From positions 1,984,001 through 2,048,000 of the forward strand of contig CM033715.1 of NCBI GenBank assembly GCA_019671005.1: 64,000 nt of DNA. Direction: 5' to 3'. Origin of the DNA: Hibiscus mutabilis. Lineage: Eukaryota > Streptophyta > Magnoliopsida > Malvales > Malvaceae. The notes under the pieces were generated by a model. The model ran no database searches. It saw nothing but the letters and a program-made list of their open reading frames with translations, and had not been told where the DNA came from. The translations under genes and the position numbers were made by a program. Positions 11,492-22,617 of the stretch are shown here, one piece after another (position 1 is the stretch's first letter; each line of letters starts with the position of its first letter).

Positions 11492-12352
11492 GGTTTAATA
11501 GTCAAAAAGGTGCCAAACCTATATTTTTTTTTAATTTGGTACCTAACGTTTTTTCCGGGCCACTTTGGTGCCTAATGTTTCATTCCGTAAATCAAATTGG
11601 GTTTTTCCGTGATGGACGTTAAAAATTTTCCATTATCTAATAAAAACACGACACATGACATATTCTGGTATTTTCTTTAATTTTTATTTTTCTAAAAATC
11701 AGAAATTTTTTAATTTTATAAAAAAAAACCCAAAATCTTTAATTTTTCTAAAACTCCCAAACCCAAACCCTAGATCTCAAAATTCTTCCCCTCCCACCAC
11801 CGATTCAATCACCACATGCCACCCTGGCCTTCGACGGTCCCTCGTGACTGAAAGCCCTATGATCACGTCGTCGAAAATTGGCAAATGAACTGTCGATTGC
11901 TTTGTCGACGAACATCTGAAAATGAAGAAAAAAAGAGACCGGTTGGGCTTCTAACTGACGGTTAGAGAGTGGGGGATGTTGAATGGTGAGGTACCCAACG
12001 CTTGGGTGGTGAACGGTGAACCGCCGACGTGTGGGGGATTCTAGACGGTGATGGAGATGTGATTTGAGGGTTTGTTTGAAAGAAATTAAAACTTTAGGGT
12101 TTTCTAAGAAATACATAATTTTAAAGTTATTCATAAATTAAATAAATAAATAAAACAAGCCACGTGTCATATTATAATCGGTTAACGGAAAAATTTTAAC
12201 GTCCGTTGACGGAAAAATTTTAAAGCCCGTTGACGAAAAAACCCAATTTGATTTACGAAAGAAACGCTAGGCACCAAAGTGGCCCGAAAAAAACGTTAAG
12301 CACCAAACTATAAAAAAAGATATAGGTTGAGCACCTTTTTGACTATTAAGCC
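11492..12352. mobile_element. Mutator-type MITE with 9-bp target duplication
   Basis: The flanking 9-mers TTTATTTTA (11483-11491 and 12353-12361) are identical, the size made by Mutator-like transposases. The ends are long inverted repeats of roughly 100 bp: the left starts GGTTTAATAGTCAAAAAGGT and the right ends CACCTTTTTGACTATTAAGCC. Both contain the TTGGTGCCTAA/TTAGGCACCAA module. The interior 11745-12060 is clearly richer in GC than the arms and carries frames open on both strands without a recognisable product, so captured gene DNA is possible. No transposase. Confidence 0.85.
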
Positions 12353-12361
12353 TTTATTTTA

Positions 12362-14800
12362 TTGAGTACTCTTTGAGTAATTTATCCAGCAAGATAAGTT
12401 TTTCTTACCTTAAGTTGGCTTTCAAAGTGTTGCCCAAGTTATCTTCAAGATTAGTTCTTCTTGGGTCTTTTAAAAGTGTTTCAAGTCTTTCTCATAAACA
12501 GTTGGTGATTCATCTTTCACCCTCCCACTTGTCAAGAATATTTTTTTGGAGGGAAGATTAGAGTCGTTTGAAAGAGTTAGCTAAATCTTTCTGTCAGAAC
12601 GATTTTTGAAAATTTAAGATTTTGAAATTTGTTGAAAATCCGATTTTGAAATGAAAACAAAGTCACCGTCAATCCTTTAGAGTTAGGTATGATTGAACAC
12701 CCATAAAATTACTCATTTAATATATATAATATTAATAAATATGTGGGGATTGAAATGTAAAAATTGTAATTTAATGGGCAAAATGTAAATACTTTACAAA
12801 ACGAACGAAATTGTAAGAGAAACATAAGTGAGATTGAAATAATCTCATTTCATTAAAAAAACGTGTGAATCTTTCTCGGTTCGGGTCATTTGTGCGGGTA
12901 CAAAGGCAAGACAAGGTTATTATAAGCCTAAACTTCTACACCCGGAACGATGTCATTTTGAAAAGTCTATAAAAATACAATTCTTATAATGAGATGCCAG
13001 AGCCAACTTCAATGACAACTGTCCCACCGGCCAGAATTTGTGAGGCTTAAGGTCCCCGGCTTCGGAGGGCAGAAGATCGTGGTTCTTGACACTTAATCAA
13101 CGTGTAACTACAGGCAATGGATGGTGATATTTTTCTAGTGTTTTTCACTTGCATTCCTTTTTTTCTTTCTATCCGATATGGTGGATTGACCCCTCTAATT
13201 TTGCCCATAATTATATAGTTTGCAAGTTTGCTTTGGCTCCTATGGAGATGCCTGTCTGTTAGACTAATGGGCGGAGCTAGATGTAAAGTTTATAGTGCAA
13301 TTGACCCCACTAAAAAGTATTCACCGCAAGTAAATATTAAAATTGCAGTAGAATTTATCATAGAAAATATTAAAATTGACCTCATTTAATTTGTTGGTTA
13401 TGAAATCAACAATAATTATTATAATAATATAAAAATACTTCGTATTATATGAAAATTCTAACTCCGTCATTGCCTATTAAAGCATTACCATGCATTTTCT
13501 TCAAATAAGGGATTCATGTGTTCCTGCTCTTTTGCTTTCTAATCTTGCCTTGACATTTCAATACATCGCGCATATGGTTCAATATATTAGATGAAGGGGC
13601 GTCACCCATTTCTAGACATGAAATTGGTCTATGTTAATCATGAATACATCGCTTGATATATTGTTGTTGGAACTTGGAACTTGAAGTTAGAGGTGGAAAT
13701 CAGGTGGTTTAGGTAGAGGCTGGGTCGAATGAGTTTGGGTTTGGCTGTATTCGATTTAAGTTCGATTCTGATTTAGTTCGGATTTAATCTGAATCTATGA
13801 TAAGTCGGATAGATTCGGTTCCAGTCTGATCAATACCAAATCGATTGAATTTCAGGTCTTGTCAACATTTTATCGGTCAGTTTCAGGTTGGATCAATATT
13901 GAATCGGTTAATTTTCGGATCAAATCAATATCAAATCAATCGATTTCAAGTTAGGTTAAAAGTTGGATTTTTGGGTCAATTCAGGTTTAGTTGTGTATGA
14001 ATTCAATTGTGTATATGTAGAATTATTGATATATTCTTATGAAAAATGTGTCTTTTGTCGAATGAGATTTGAAGATGTTCTTTATAGTTGGATATGATAT
14101 TGAACCATTAAATTATTACCAAAGATTATGGTTAAATAGTAGTGTAATATAAAAAAAATATATACATCATTTTACTATTTATCGCAGTTTTGGGGTTGGA
14201 CATGTGCGAGGTGAGCGACCGCACAGAGTCCCCAAGAAAAGAGGGACCCAAATGAGTTGAATTAAATATTTATATGAAGAAAACAAAAGATTTTTGTTTG
14301 ATAAATTACGAGAAAAAAATAAAAAATGACTTTAAAGAGGGTCTAATAATTTTTTTTACTAAGATAAAAATATCTTAAAAACCGTATATATTTTTGGGAT
14401 TATAAATTAAAAGGCCTCATGTTAATAAATTGTATAGGGCCCGTAAATCTTTGAACCGCCCCTGATTTATAATATTGTTAAAAATAGACAATAATAAAAA
14501 TAAATTGTTTATTCACTTCAACTCAATTATTGAGTTAAAATCGAGTTCATGTTCAGTTCAGATATGATTTGAGTAAATTAAATCCGTGTTACTGTCTATT
14601 GATTCCATACATGTTTGTATCATTTGAAAAGCCATGCACAAAGTTTTATTCAAAACATAGGAAAATACACGAGAGGATATCCTGTTTTAATTATTCGATG
14701 ACCTTGGAAAGCCCTTTGAGCAGAATCATCAAACTCAAACCATGTTTATAAGACAAAGGCAAAACGTGAGAATGGTATACTTGAATAACAAGTTACCTGA
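12362..14800. other. Intergenic, repeat fragments
   Basis: Mostly AT-rich. A higher-GC patch at about 12985-13115 looks derived from some functional sequence but is not recognised. The stretch 13690-14000 is full of GATTTAGTTCGGATTTAAT-like words, suggesting a decayed hAT-type element. The stretch 14180-14465 has GGGGTTGG and CCGCCCCTGA ends, possibly another element. No gene supported. Confidence 0.4.
13265..13479. mobile_element. Small MITE with GGCGGAGCTAG-type ends
   Basis: AATGGGCGGAGCTAGATGTA at the left is matched imperfectly by the reverse complement of CTAACTCCGTCATTGCC at the right. Short, AT-rich and non-coding. Confidence 0.4.
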
Positions 14801-14830
14801 AACTTGTATAGAGTAAAGAGGAGTTGGGAC

Positions 14831-15313
14831 TTACTCGGTAAATTCGACCCGGACTATACCGGCGTCAAGATCAGCAATGGTGGAGAAAGCATCCCGAGAA
14901 AGGTTAATGATCCCCTGGCATCCGACTTTACAGTAGTCGACGACTTTAACCACCACGGTTTTACCCTTCTTGCAAGGATGCGGTGCTTTGTTGGCTCCTC
15001 CTATGCATTTAACTCTGTACCTCTTCCCGCGTGCTCTTCCGTTCTTCCACAACGCATCGCTCACTCCGGCCACCATTATTCCGTTCTTTCAGTTTCCGTA
15101 GCATGCCGGAGCTGTAACATAATTCGACGATTCAGTGATGAATGATTGTGTCTGAACCACAACATCTACAAATTAAGTATGAAATATAATTCACTCACGA
15201 AGATACGGTGCCGTTCCGTAGAAAACAGCCTTGCCTTGAATGGCATGCACGACGGAGCCGAGACACAAGATCATGCACAGCGTCAGAAAAGCTCTCGTAC
15301 ATCTTTCAGCCAT
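14831..15313 (-). pseudogene. EG45-like/plant natriuretic peptide-like protein, disrupted
   Basis: Family members are small secreted proteins with an expansin-like double-psi beta-barrel, implicated in water/ion balance and stress. Exon 1 (15199-15313) starts MAERCTRAF, carries a signal peptide ending near VVHA, and runs to AIQGKAVFYG; a GTGAGTG donor follows. Exon 2 (14831-15111) starts after TTACAG and encodes PACYGN, MVAGVSDALW, YRVKCIGG, HPC, VKVVDYC and GCQGIINLSRDAFSTIAD. Splicing at these sites keeps frame, but codon 46 is TGA (15089-15091), just after CYGN. The family NNGAACGKRYR region here reads KNGRARGKRYR, so a cysteine normally paired in a disulfide is lost. The rest is well preserved, so inactivation looks recent. 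An assembly error at the TGA is the main alternative. The ATG at 15076 would give only an 81-residue product without a signal peptide. Confidence 0.75.
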
Positions 15314-15389
15314 CACAAAAATGGAAAATGATCTCCCTTGGTTTTAAATCTTTAAATTATGAGTTGTTAGGGTTTCCAACACCTCGCGA

Positions 15390-15395
15390 TTTATA
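15390..15395 (-). promoter_or_regulatory. TATA box of the EG45-like gene
   Basis: CTATAAATC on the minus strand, 77 bp upstream of the exon 1 ATG. Normal TATA-to-start spacing gives a leader of about 45-50 nt. The promoter thus looks intact although the coding frame is broken. Confidence 0.5.
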
Positions 15396-15414
15396 GGTCC
15401 AAAACATTGGCATT

Positions 15415-15960
15415 TTGAAACAATTGGAACCACTATTCATAGTCGTGTCTAGTGCTCCACCAAGACTTATTTACATGTAAGTGAATCATAATTTCTTGAT
15501 TTCTTACCTTCCCACTAAGCTAGTCTTAATAAGAAATTTCCACCCCATTTATTCACTCGTCTTTGCTGTTAACTTGGGACGGTTCAGTCTTATAAGTGAA
15601 TCATGATTTCTAGCTTTCTCGCCTTCCCATTAAACTCGGAAATTATTAGATGGACTTGACTCAACACGTCATTCGCAGTCCTAGATAATAAGATTTATCC
15701 TTCTCAAAGTAACTATCAAATAATTACTCATTCTTTATTTACACGTAAAAAAGAGGTGAAAATTTACCTTAAAAAAATCACATAGGTAGATCTTATTAGA
15801 TGGACCACGAATGACGTAGTGAGTCGGATCCATATGATAACTTTTCCGCTAAGCTAGTCTTCATAAGATATTTCTGCCCCATTTATTCGCTTGTCTTTGC
15901 TATCCACTAATCATTTCATCAAACTATTCGCATGCAATCTTGTTTGGATTTACTATCTTA
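15415..15960. repeat. Direct and inverted repeat cluster
   Basis: CTAAGCTAGTCTTAATAAGA (near 15516) and its variant near 15846 head two direct copies of about 60 bp that share CCCCATTTATTC and GTCTTTGCT. Between them, TTATTAGATGGAC with ACGTCATTCG (about 15645-15680) is inverted relative to CGAATGACGT with TCCATATGATAA (about 15807-15842). The layout resembles a foldback element inside a duplicated target. Confidence 0.5.
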
Positions 15961-15989
15961 TCCTACCAGGTCAACTTGTTTGATTAATA

Positions 15990-16460
15990 TTTTTTTAGGT
16001 TAACTACAAAATAAATGGTCGAATTATACTTTTTTAATATAAATGCTTAATTTTTTTGGACAAAATAGATGTCTAACATTTCATTTGATAATCAGTTTAA
16101 GATTTTTATATCGATGACCATTAAAAAAATTCCGCCGAATACCAAAAAACTCAAATTCCCCATATTTCTTAATTTTCATATAATTTTTGTTTAAAACAAT
16201 TATTATTATTTTCAAAAAATCCCAAAAACTTTAATGTTCTTTAAAGAAATCCCCCAAAAAATTTCTCTATCACCTTTGAATACCACACCGTCGTCGAGTA
16301 GTGAGGACTCCTCTCGTCGCATGAGTTGCAAAGCTCAATTCGTTTTCGTCTTTCCACCATTCGTCATTCAATTGAAGATTTTACATCCCACGTTTGTGGT
16401 TCATTTGGCCGCTCATTCATTTATTTTTAACCACGTAAGATTACAGTTTAAACTCCTTTA
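15990..16460. repeat. Possible decayed Mutator-type MITE, one end visible
   Basis: The left part (16000-16150) follows the plan of the elements at 11.5 and 60.4 kb: AAATAGATGTCTAACATTTC, a GTT-type target motif, then a higher-GC interior near 16260-16330. I could not find the matching right end. Confidence 0.3.
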
Positions 16461-17048
16461 TTAGAAAAATAACGATTTAAACACTTATTACATAATGAAG
16501 CCTTCGTTTATATATAGAGAGAACAAACAAAAACTAATAAACCACCTAAGAATTTGTCCGATAAAAAAGTTCATGACCAACTAATTATCTAAAATCAAAT
16601 TTATAAGTCATGTAAAATGGGACAAAATAAACTTTTTTTTCACTCGTCAAGGTGTGGATCTCATGTGCATTACTTTCTTTAAATTGTTAAGTATTTTATG
16701 GGAACTGGAGTTTTTGTTTCAAGATTGAAAGGCTAGAGAAATAAATTTTACTATTTTATGGGCTTTTATTGTTTAAGTCAATAATTGAGTAGATATCTAA
16801 AGTTCTTGGGCATTAGAAAGACAGCCCAATTAATGTTTATTACTACTTATTACCATTCGGTATATTATTGATTATGTTGAATTCGTTTATCAACGTTTGA
16901 TCCTGTTGAATTGGTTGAACTGATAATCGGAGGGTCAATTAATTGGACCTCCCATCCTGTTTTTTAAACTAGTATATGTTACTGTATTATAAACTACTTC
17001 AATAAAAGTAGTATGATGATGTATTTATCATTACATATATAATTAGAG
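16461..17048. other. AT-rich intergenic DNA
   Basis: No gene or clear element seen. Confidence 0.4.
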
Positions 17049-17409
17049 AAATTATTCCATGCACATGCGGTGAAAATAAAAAGTTTTTACAAGCGCTTAA
17101 TTTTAGAGTTTAGGGTTAGAATTTAAGGTTTAGAGATAAGGGGTTTAAGTTTAGTAGTTTAGAATTGATGGGATGTAGTTAAAATCTAGGATTTAAGGTA
17201 AGAATTTAGTGTTTATAGGTTAAAACCTAAATCCTTAATCATATTGTCCTAAACTCCAAACCCTAACCTTTAAACCCTAAATTCTAACCACAACCCCAAA
17301 TTCTAAATCCCTACCCTAAACCTCTAACATCTAAACCTAAAGTCTAGCCATAAACCTTAACACTAAGGCGCTTGTAGGAACTTTTTGTTTTCAGCGCCTT
17401 TGTATTAGC
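17049..17409. mobile_element. Palindromic element with telomere-like words, copy A
   Basis: The left end holds GAAAATAAAAAGTTTTTACA then AGCGCTTAA. The right end holds GGCGCTTGTAGGAACTTTTT, its inverted partner. The left half of the interior reads TTTAGGG-like and the right half reads CCCTAAA-like, so the whole unit is a rough palindrome. Copies B (35515-35853) and C (44452-44790) have the same plan. Confidence 0.6.
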
Positions 17410-19622
17410 TATAAATCCATAAAATTATATCTAATAATCATATAATAATAAAAATTTTGAACAATACTTTGAAATATACCAACATCAAAACATACCAGCC
17501 CTAATAGAAAGATATGCCTCTATCGATACGCTAATGATAAATGATTGCTTTGAATGGCACTCTAGTCTTTAATTTATATTTTAAAGCTAAATAGTAAAAT
17601 TTGAACAAGTAAAAAATAAGATAATTTTAATATATTTGACCACTTAATCAATTTATGGATCTCTGTATTTAATTTATAGATAATTGTAGGTATGGAATAT
17701 TGGTGGAATGCAATTTTTATCGAATCCAATGGGCTCAAACATATTCAGAACTTTTTCCAACAAACTAACAAATGTAGGTCTGAGAAAACATGGTCTCAAA
17801 GCTTGGGCTACCCCATATTAAATATACAAGGCTACATCACACGTTCGACCATATTGTTGGACAATCTAGATATCTTTTAACCCTTGTTTTTTGTTTTTAT
17901 TTTTTTAGAAATCTCAACACTTAATTTTTGTCTTAATTACATGAGGCAAGAAGTTACTGGTGGGAGTGAAGATTGTAAATAAGTTTTGTTTTGGTTCCAC
18001 AAGGTATTTATCGGAGTGAGTTCAGTGACTAATTCTCACGTTCTGTTAATTCATGTAGTGTGTAGATATTGACCACAAGTTTTAAAATAACTTCATATCT
18101 AGAGCAAGAATTAAATTTTCGACCAATGATTAAAATAAAAGAGACATTTATCATTTCACACAAGCACTTGATATAATTTGAGTAATCGATAAAAAAAATT
18201 AATGTGTTTTAGACAAAGCAATTAATGATTCACATGGAAAAAGAGGGTTAGGGTGTAGGGCAGGGGCAGGGGCAGGCGGCGATGGATGAAGCTACAATTT
18301 GTTACTACTTGCTTTAAATCAACAATTGTACGTGAAGATTTGATAGGGTGGTCCATGCCCCAAATTCACATGAAACCATAACCTTTTTAACTCATCCTCC
18401 ACCAATTCAAGTTTTTGCACTTTCATGAGGTTTAGTTCATTTTAACTGCTCCCATCACCCTAGCCTCTTTTCACAGTTTTCTTCCTCAACATGCTTGACT
18501 AAACATTAGTTCGATCGATACGGTTGTTGTTATAATATTTTTGTTGATTCGAATATGTTTTAAACTTGTAATATTCTAGCTTTTAGTTGGGAATTCAATT
18601 GTTGAAATACTTGCTTGAGATAAAAGAATCCGATGTTTAATTTGTAATTTTAAAATTTCATCATGTTTCCTAAGATTCAAACAATTGGTAAAAGGTTGAC
18701 ATTGTTGAATTGGTAGGCAGCTTCCTAGGAAAGGACATAAAGCTAAATATTTCAAACAAAAGAAAATGATTTATATTATATTATTATAAAGGGATGGTTT
18801 AAAATTTTAGGTGTGAAATTGATAAAATAATATATTTATGATTATAAGTTAGTTCAGCAGAAAAATACTAAGTTTTTTAAACAATATTAGTTGTTTGAAT
18901 TCTGATGTTTAAATAGAACAAACTGAGTTGGGAGGATTATTTCTATAATAACATCTATAATACTCATTCTGAATTAGTCAACTAATATATCGAATATCGG
19001 TTATTACATTAAAAAATAAAAACATATTTGTTTACTAAGAGAGGAAAGATATGATGAGAATAATGAAAACAAACTCTAAAAAAGAAATAATAAAAGCAAA
19101 GCAAAGTTGATATGAAAGAAAGACTCGTTCTCTTCACGAGTCTTTGAAAAACAGCCGAAAACGTGGGCAAAATGACTTATCCAACCAAAAAACTAATGCC
19201 CAACCAAATGCTCTCTCTTTCCCCCAGGAAAGATCTTGGTGGGTTCAGGTCATTTTCGTACTAGATCTCATCAATATCCTCTAAGGTTTTATTTATTTAT
19301 TATTATTGAAAAAATGAATTTATAATAATGATAATAATATTGAAAGGAAACACAACCAACCAAGGAACAGCATGTCAAACATTCCAAGCTGTCGTCAACT
19401 GATTGGTTCCAAGACTTTGACCAACGTTACGTGAAGGATGAAAGAATCTTTGGAATTGCGTTTCATATGCTATTTATTCACTATTCAAACTACGTTTAGA
19501 TAAGGTTACATTATTTGGTTCTCTTTTCTTTAATCAATAAGGTTGTTACTTATTTTAGGTATATTTAAAATTAGGACAATGATTATAGAGTCTTAATTCG
19601 ATATTTCGATTAAGGGTTATTA
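17410..19622. other. AT-rich intergenic DNA
   Basis: No gene seen. A G-rich run AGGGTGTAGGGCAGGGGCAG at about 18249 and an (ATT)n/(AAT)n patch at 19290-19340 are the only standouts. Confidence 0.4.
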
Positions 19623-19810
19623 TTTTATACACTGATTATAAAAGAATTTTACAAACGGAGTTATTTAAGGGTATAAGGTTTTAGTTTAGGATTATGAATT
19701 TAGATTTTAGAGTTTATAGTTACAGTTTTAGGGTTTTAAGAATATGATTTTAATTTTTTAGTTTGGAAATAAGTATTGTGTAAATTTTTTATACCAATAA
19801 TGTATTAAAA
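19623..19810. mobile_element. Short TIR element with TTTAGGG-like interior
   Basis: TTTTATACACTGATTATAAA at the left is matched by the reverse complement of TATACCAATAATGTATTAAA at the right. The interior is a run of GTTTAGG/TTTTAGGG words in one orientation. A similar run with no clear ends is at about 20000-20110. Confidence 0.4.
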
Positions 19811-20398
19811 TTCATCCTTCAATTAATATTATTATTGTTATAAACTAAGGACGACGTAAGTTCAAACGTGCTTAAACATGCATGTTCTCTGATTTGTGAG
19901 TGTGGGTAGTTCTGAGTAGTTTAAATATTGTATAAAAAAATAGAAAATTTTTGTCTATTTTTTGTGTCCTATTTATATCCTACATTAAAAAAACTAGGTT
20001 AAGAGTTTATGTTTAAGGTTAAGATTAGGATTTAGGGAATTAGTGGTAGGTTGTATTTTTAGGGTTTATAGTTCAGGATTTAAAATTAGAGATAGAGTTT
20101 AGAATTTAAATTTTTAGTGTTGGTGTATAAAAAGAAAACCGAAAAGGGTCATATATTTTTTCGAGTAAATGTAAATTGAACCAATAATAAAATGATAAAC
20201 TATTAGATATCAAATCTACTATTTACATACCCTGAAAAAATCTTCAATTTACACAATCATAAAATCCTTGAAAAACCTTCCAATTTTAGAAATCAAGTAA
20301 AGAAACAATGTTATGAAACAAACAAAATAAATCAAGTAAAAGAAAAATGAAACAACAAGAGGTATATATATAAAGAGAGAATTTTCTATTATTTTTTT

Positions 20399-21353
20399 AG
20401 GCTTAAGGGCTATTTTGTCCTTATAATAGTCTTAATTTATCGATTTCGTTCTTATGTAGGCCTGTAAACGAACCGAACGAACACGAACGAGAGTGTGTTC
20501 ATGTTCGTTCGTTAAGCTTTAACCGAACAAATGAACAAACACGAACATAAATGAACACAAAATTTATTGTTCGTGTTCGTTCATTAAGGAATGAAGCTTG
20601 TCCGTGTCTGTTCATGTTCGTTCGTTTAAATGATAAACAAACATATATAATGTGTTGAATATTTAATATTTTGGGTTAGTTCGATTAATTCAATTAATTA
20701 ATCGATCTTTAACCGAGTTAATCGATAATTGAAATTCGGAAAAACTCTTGATCATTAGCCGAAACCTAAAATTATCTACTAGATTAACCAATTTTGTTTT
20801 GGTTCGGTCGGTTAGTTCGGTTTAACCGAACAATGAACACCCATAGACATATGTGAATAAATTTAAATGAACATAAACGAACGTAAAATGAACGGATTAC
20901 CGAACGTTCATGAACATAAATGAATGAACAAGCCCTTTGTTCGTGTACGTTCATTTAATTAAACGAACAAAAAATCTTATTCATGTTCGTTCGTTTAATA
21001 AATAAACGAACATAAACAAATTTCCCGTCAAACGGTTCGTTGAACGTTCGGTTCATTCACAGCCCTATCCTATGGTATTTTTGTTTCAATTTGACCCCTG
21101 AAATAGTCGAATTGCATCACCGTTTAAGATTTAGGAATACTTTTATGTTTCATAATCACTTTAGATTGATAAAAAAAGTTATTAGGGTTTAGCTTTATGG
21201 TTTGAGATTTAAAAATTAGGGTTGGGGTGTCAGTCAATGAACAAACAATGATGCAATTCAACTACTTCAAGGGCCAAACAGATGCGAAAATACTATAGAG
21301 GCGAAATCGACAAATTGGTACTACTACAAGGACAAAAGTAACCCTTAAAGTCA
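20399..21353. mobile_element. TIR element interrupted by a hAT MITE
   Basis: The left end GGCTTAAGGGCTATTTTGTC and its continuation (CGATTTCGTT, then TTGACCCCTGAAATAGTCGA after the insertion) reappear inverted at the right end (GACAAAAGTAACCCTTAAAG, GGCGAAATCGACAAATTGG, CAACTACTTCAAGGGCCAAA). Removing 20457-21066 restores one continuous left arm, which demonstrates nesting. Confidence 0.7.
20457..21066. mobile_element. hAT-type MITE with CGAACGAACA-rich ends
   Basis: The ends TAGGCCTGTAAACGAACCGA and, inverted, AGGGCTGTGAATGAACCGAA differ at only a few positions over 20 bp. Flanking 8-mers TTCTTATG and ATCCTATG agree at six of eight. The subterminal DNA is packed with TTCGTTCG/CGAACGAA words in both orientations. 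No transposase. Same general design as 1082-1857 but with a different word. Confidence 0.7.
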
Positions 21354-22434
21354 TTTTTTTATTAAATAAACATATATTATATTCTCAATTCATATCCATA
21401 TAAGATAAGGTAACAATGAGCATTTTTAAACACTCAACCAATTAGCGAATCTTAAATTTTTATTATATTTTAATATGAAATGTATAAAATTTTTAAAATT
21501 TTATATTTACAGACATAAAAATTAAATACTATGTAAAACTTTAATTCTAACCGACCTTAAAACCTTAATTATAATAAACATCCACAAGTAATATATGGAC
21601 AACAACAATTATTATTATTATTATTTGCAATGCGTGACAGCAATTTGTACAATATTTTATGATACAAAAACCATACAGATATGTCCTAACAGTGATACAA
21701 CCTATCACATCCCCAAAAAGTGTCCAACTTAGCTTTTTTCCTTGAAAAACGTTACATCTATATCCAAGTTTGTGTGCTTCAAAATTCCTTCATCGTTTAT
21801 GAAACCATCCACATATCAATCAAATGATGTAAACTCTCATTTTCTTTTATTTTTAAAATGTATACTTAAACAAAATAGTTTCTTTGATTTTTCCTTATTT
21901 TATACAAGGTGCACTTTGTGGTGGCTTGAATTATTATTTTTTCAGTGTAGTTCATGTCCATTTTTTTGGTCATATTATATTTTGAATTATTCATCTTTAG
22001 ATGATCGAGAAGGAGTTGTGCTTCGATGATTTCTGTGATAGATTTGAAGTTATTTTGGATATGTTTTTTACATTTAACCAATATCATCGTGCGTCTGAAT
22101 CCAACATATATATAATTATTTGTAAAATTTAAACTGTATAACATTGTTTTATTTAAAATTTAGAGTTGAACTAAATAAGATTGTATAGTTTAAATTTTAG
22201 ACGATTTATATATCAAATAATTTCATATTTTTAAAATACCTAAAAGAGCAACGTTTTGGTAAAAATTGGGGAGAAAGAAAAACGAAATTTTTGGAGATGA
22301 AAACAGAGATGAACATAAAATTTTATATTAAGGGCGGATATATAAATACTTTAAGAGCAAATTTATAAATTTTAAAGAGATAAAAAATAAATTTATGATA
22401 TAAAATATATAAAAAATTTAAAAATTTAAAATTT
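21354..22434. other. AT-rich intergenic DNA
   Basis: No supported gene. Overlapping open frames on both strands at 21742-22144 have no recognisable domain and AT-driven composition. Confidence 0.4.
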
Positions 22435-22617
22435 TTAAGAAGACGAACCACCGCTTGTCCGGGCCTTCGGTCTATCTCGATTCTCGAATGAAAATAACAA
22501 TATGATTAGCAAGGTGGCGAGAAATTCCAAGGAAATAGCCAACAATGGAAAGCAAAAAGATAAGCCCGACGAAAATTCGTAGGATAAGAATTTGGATAGA
22601 GGCTTAAGTCTATCCAT
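22435..22617 (-). CDS. Small ORF of unknown function, possible membrane peptide
   Basis: A 60-codon frame starting at a true ATG (22615-22617). It encodes a basic N-terminus (MDRLKPLSKF), a hydrophobic segment at about 18-43, and a charged then Ser/Gly-rich end (ENRDRPKARTSGGSSS). The 180-bp island is much richer in GC than its neighbours and stops abruptly at AT-rich DNA on both sides. The opposite strand is also open through most of it. I do not recognise the product. Alternatives are an inserted organellar fragment or a gene piece carried by a transposon. No good TATA spacing is visible. Confidence 0.25.
   Translation of the reverse strand: MDRLKPLSKFLSYEFSSGLSFCFPLLAISLEFLATLLIILLFSFENRDRPKARTSGGSSS

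Noticed and set aside
11805..12134. Minus-strand open frame of 109 codons in a MITE
   Set aside because: Inside a non-autonomous Mutator-type element, starting in AT-rich arm sequence; no domain. Kept only as a possible captured fragment.
16234..16464. Plus-strand open frame of 76 codons
   Set aside because: It sits in a probable decayed MITE, with no domain and low-complexity Ser/Phe content.
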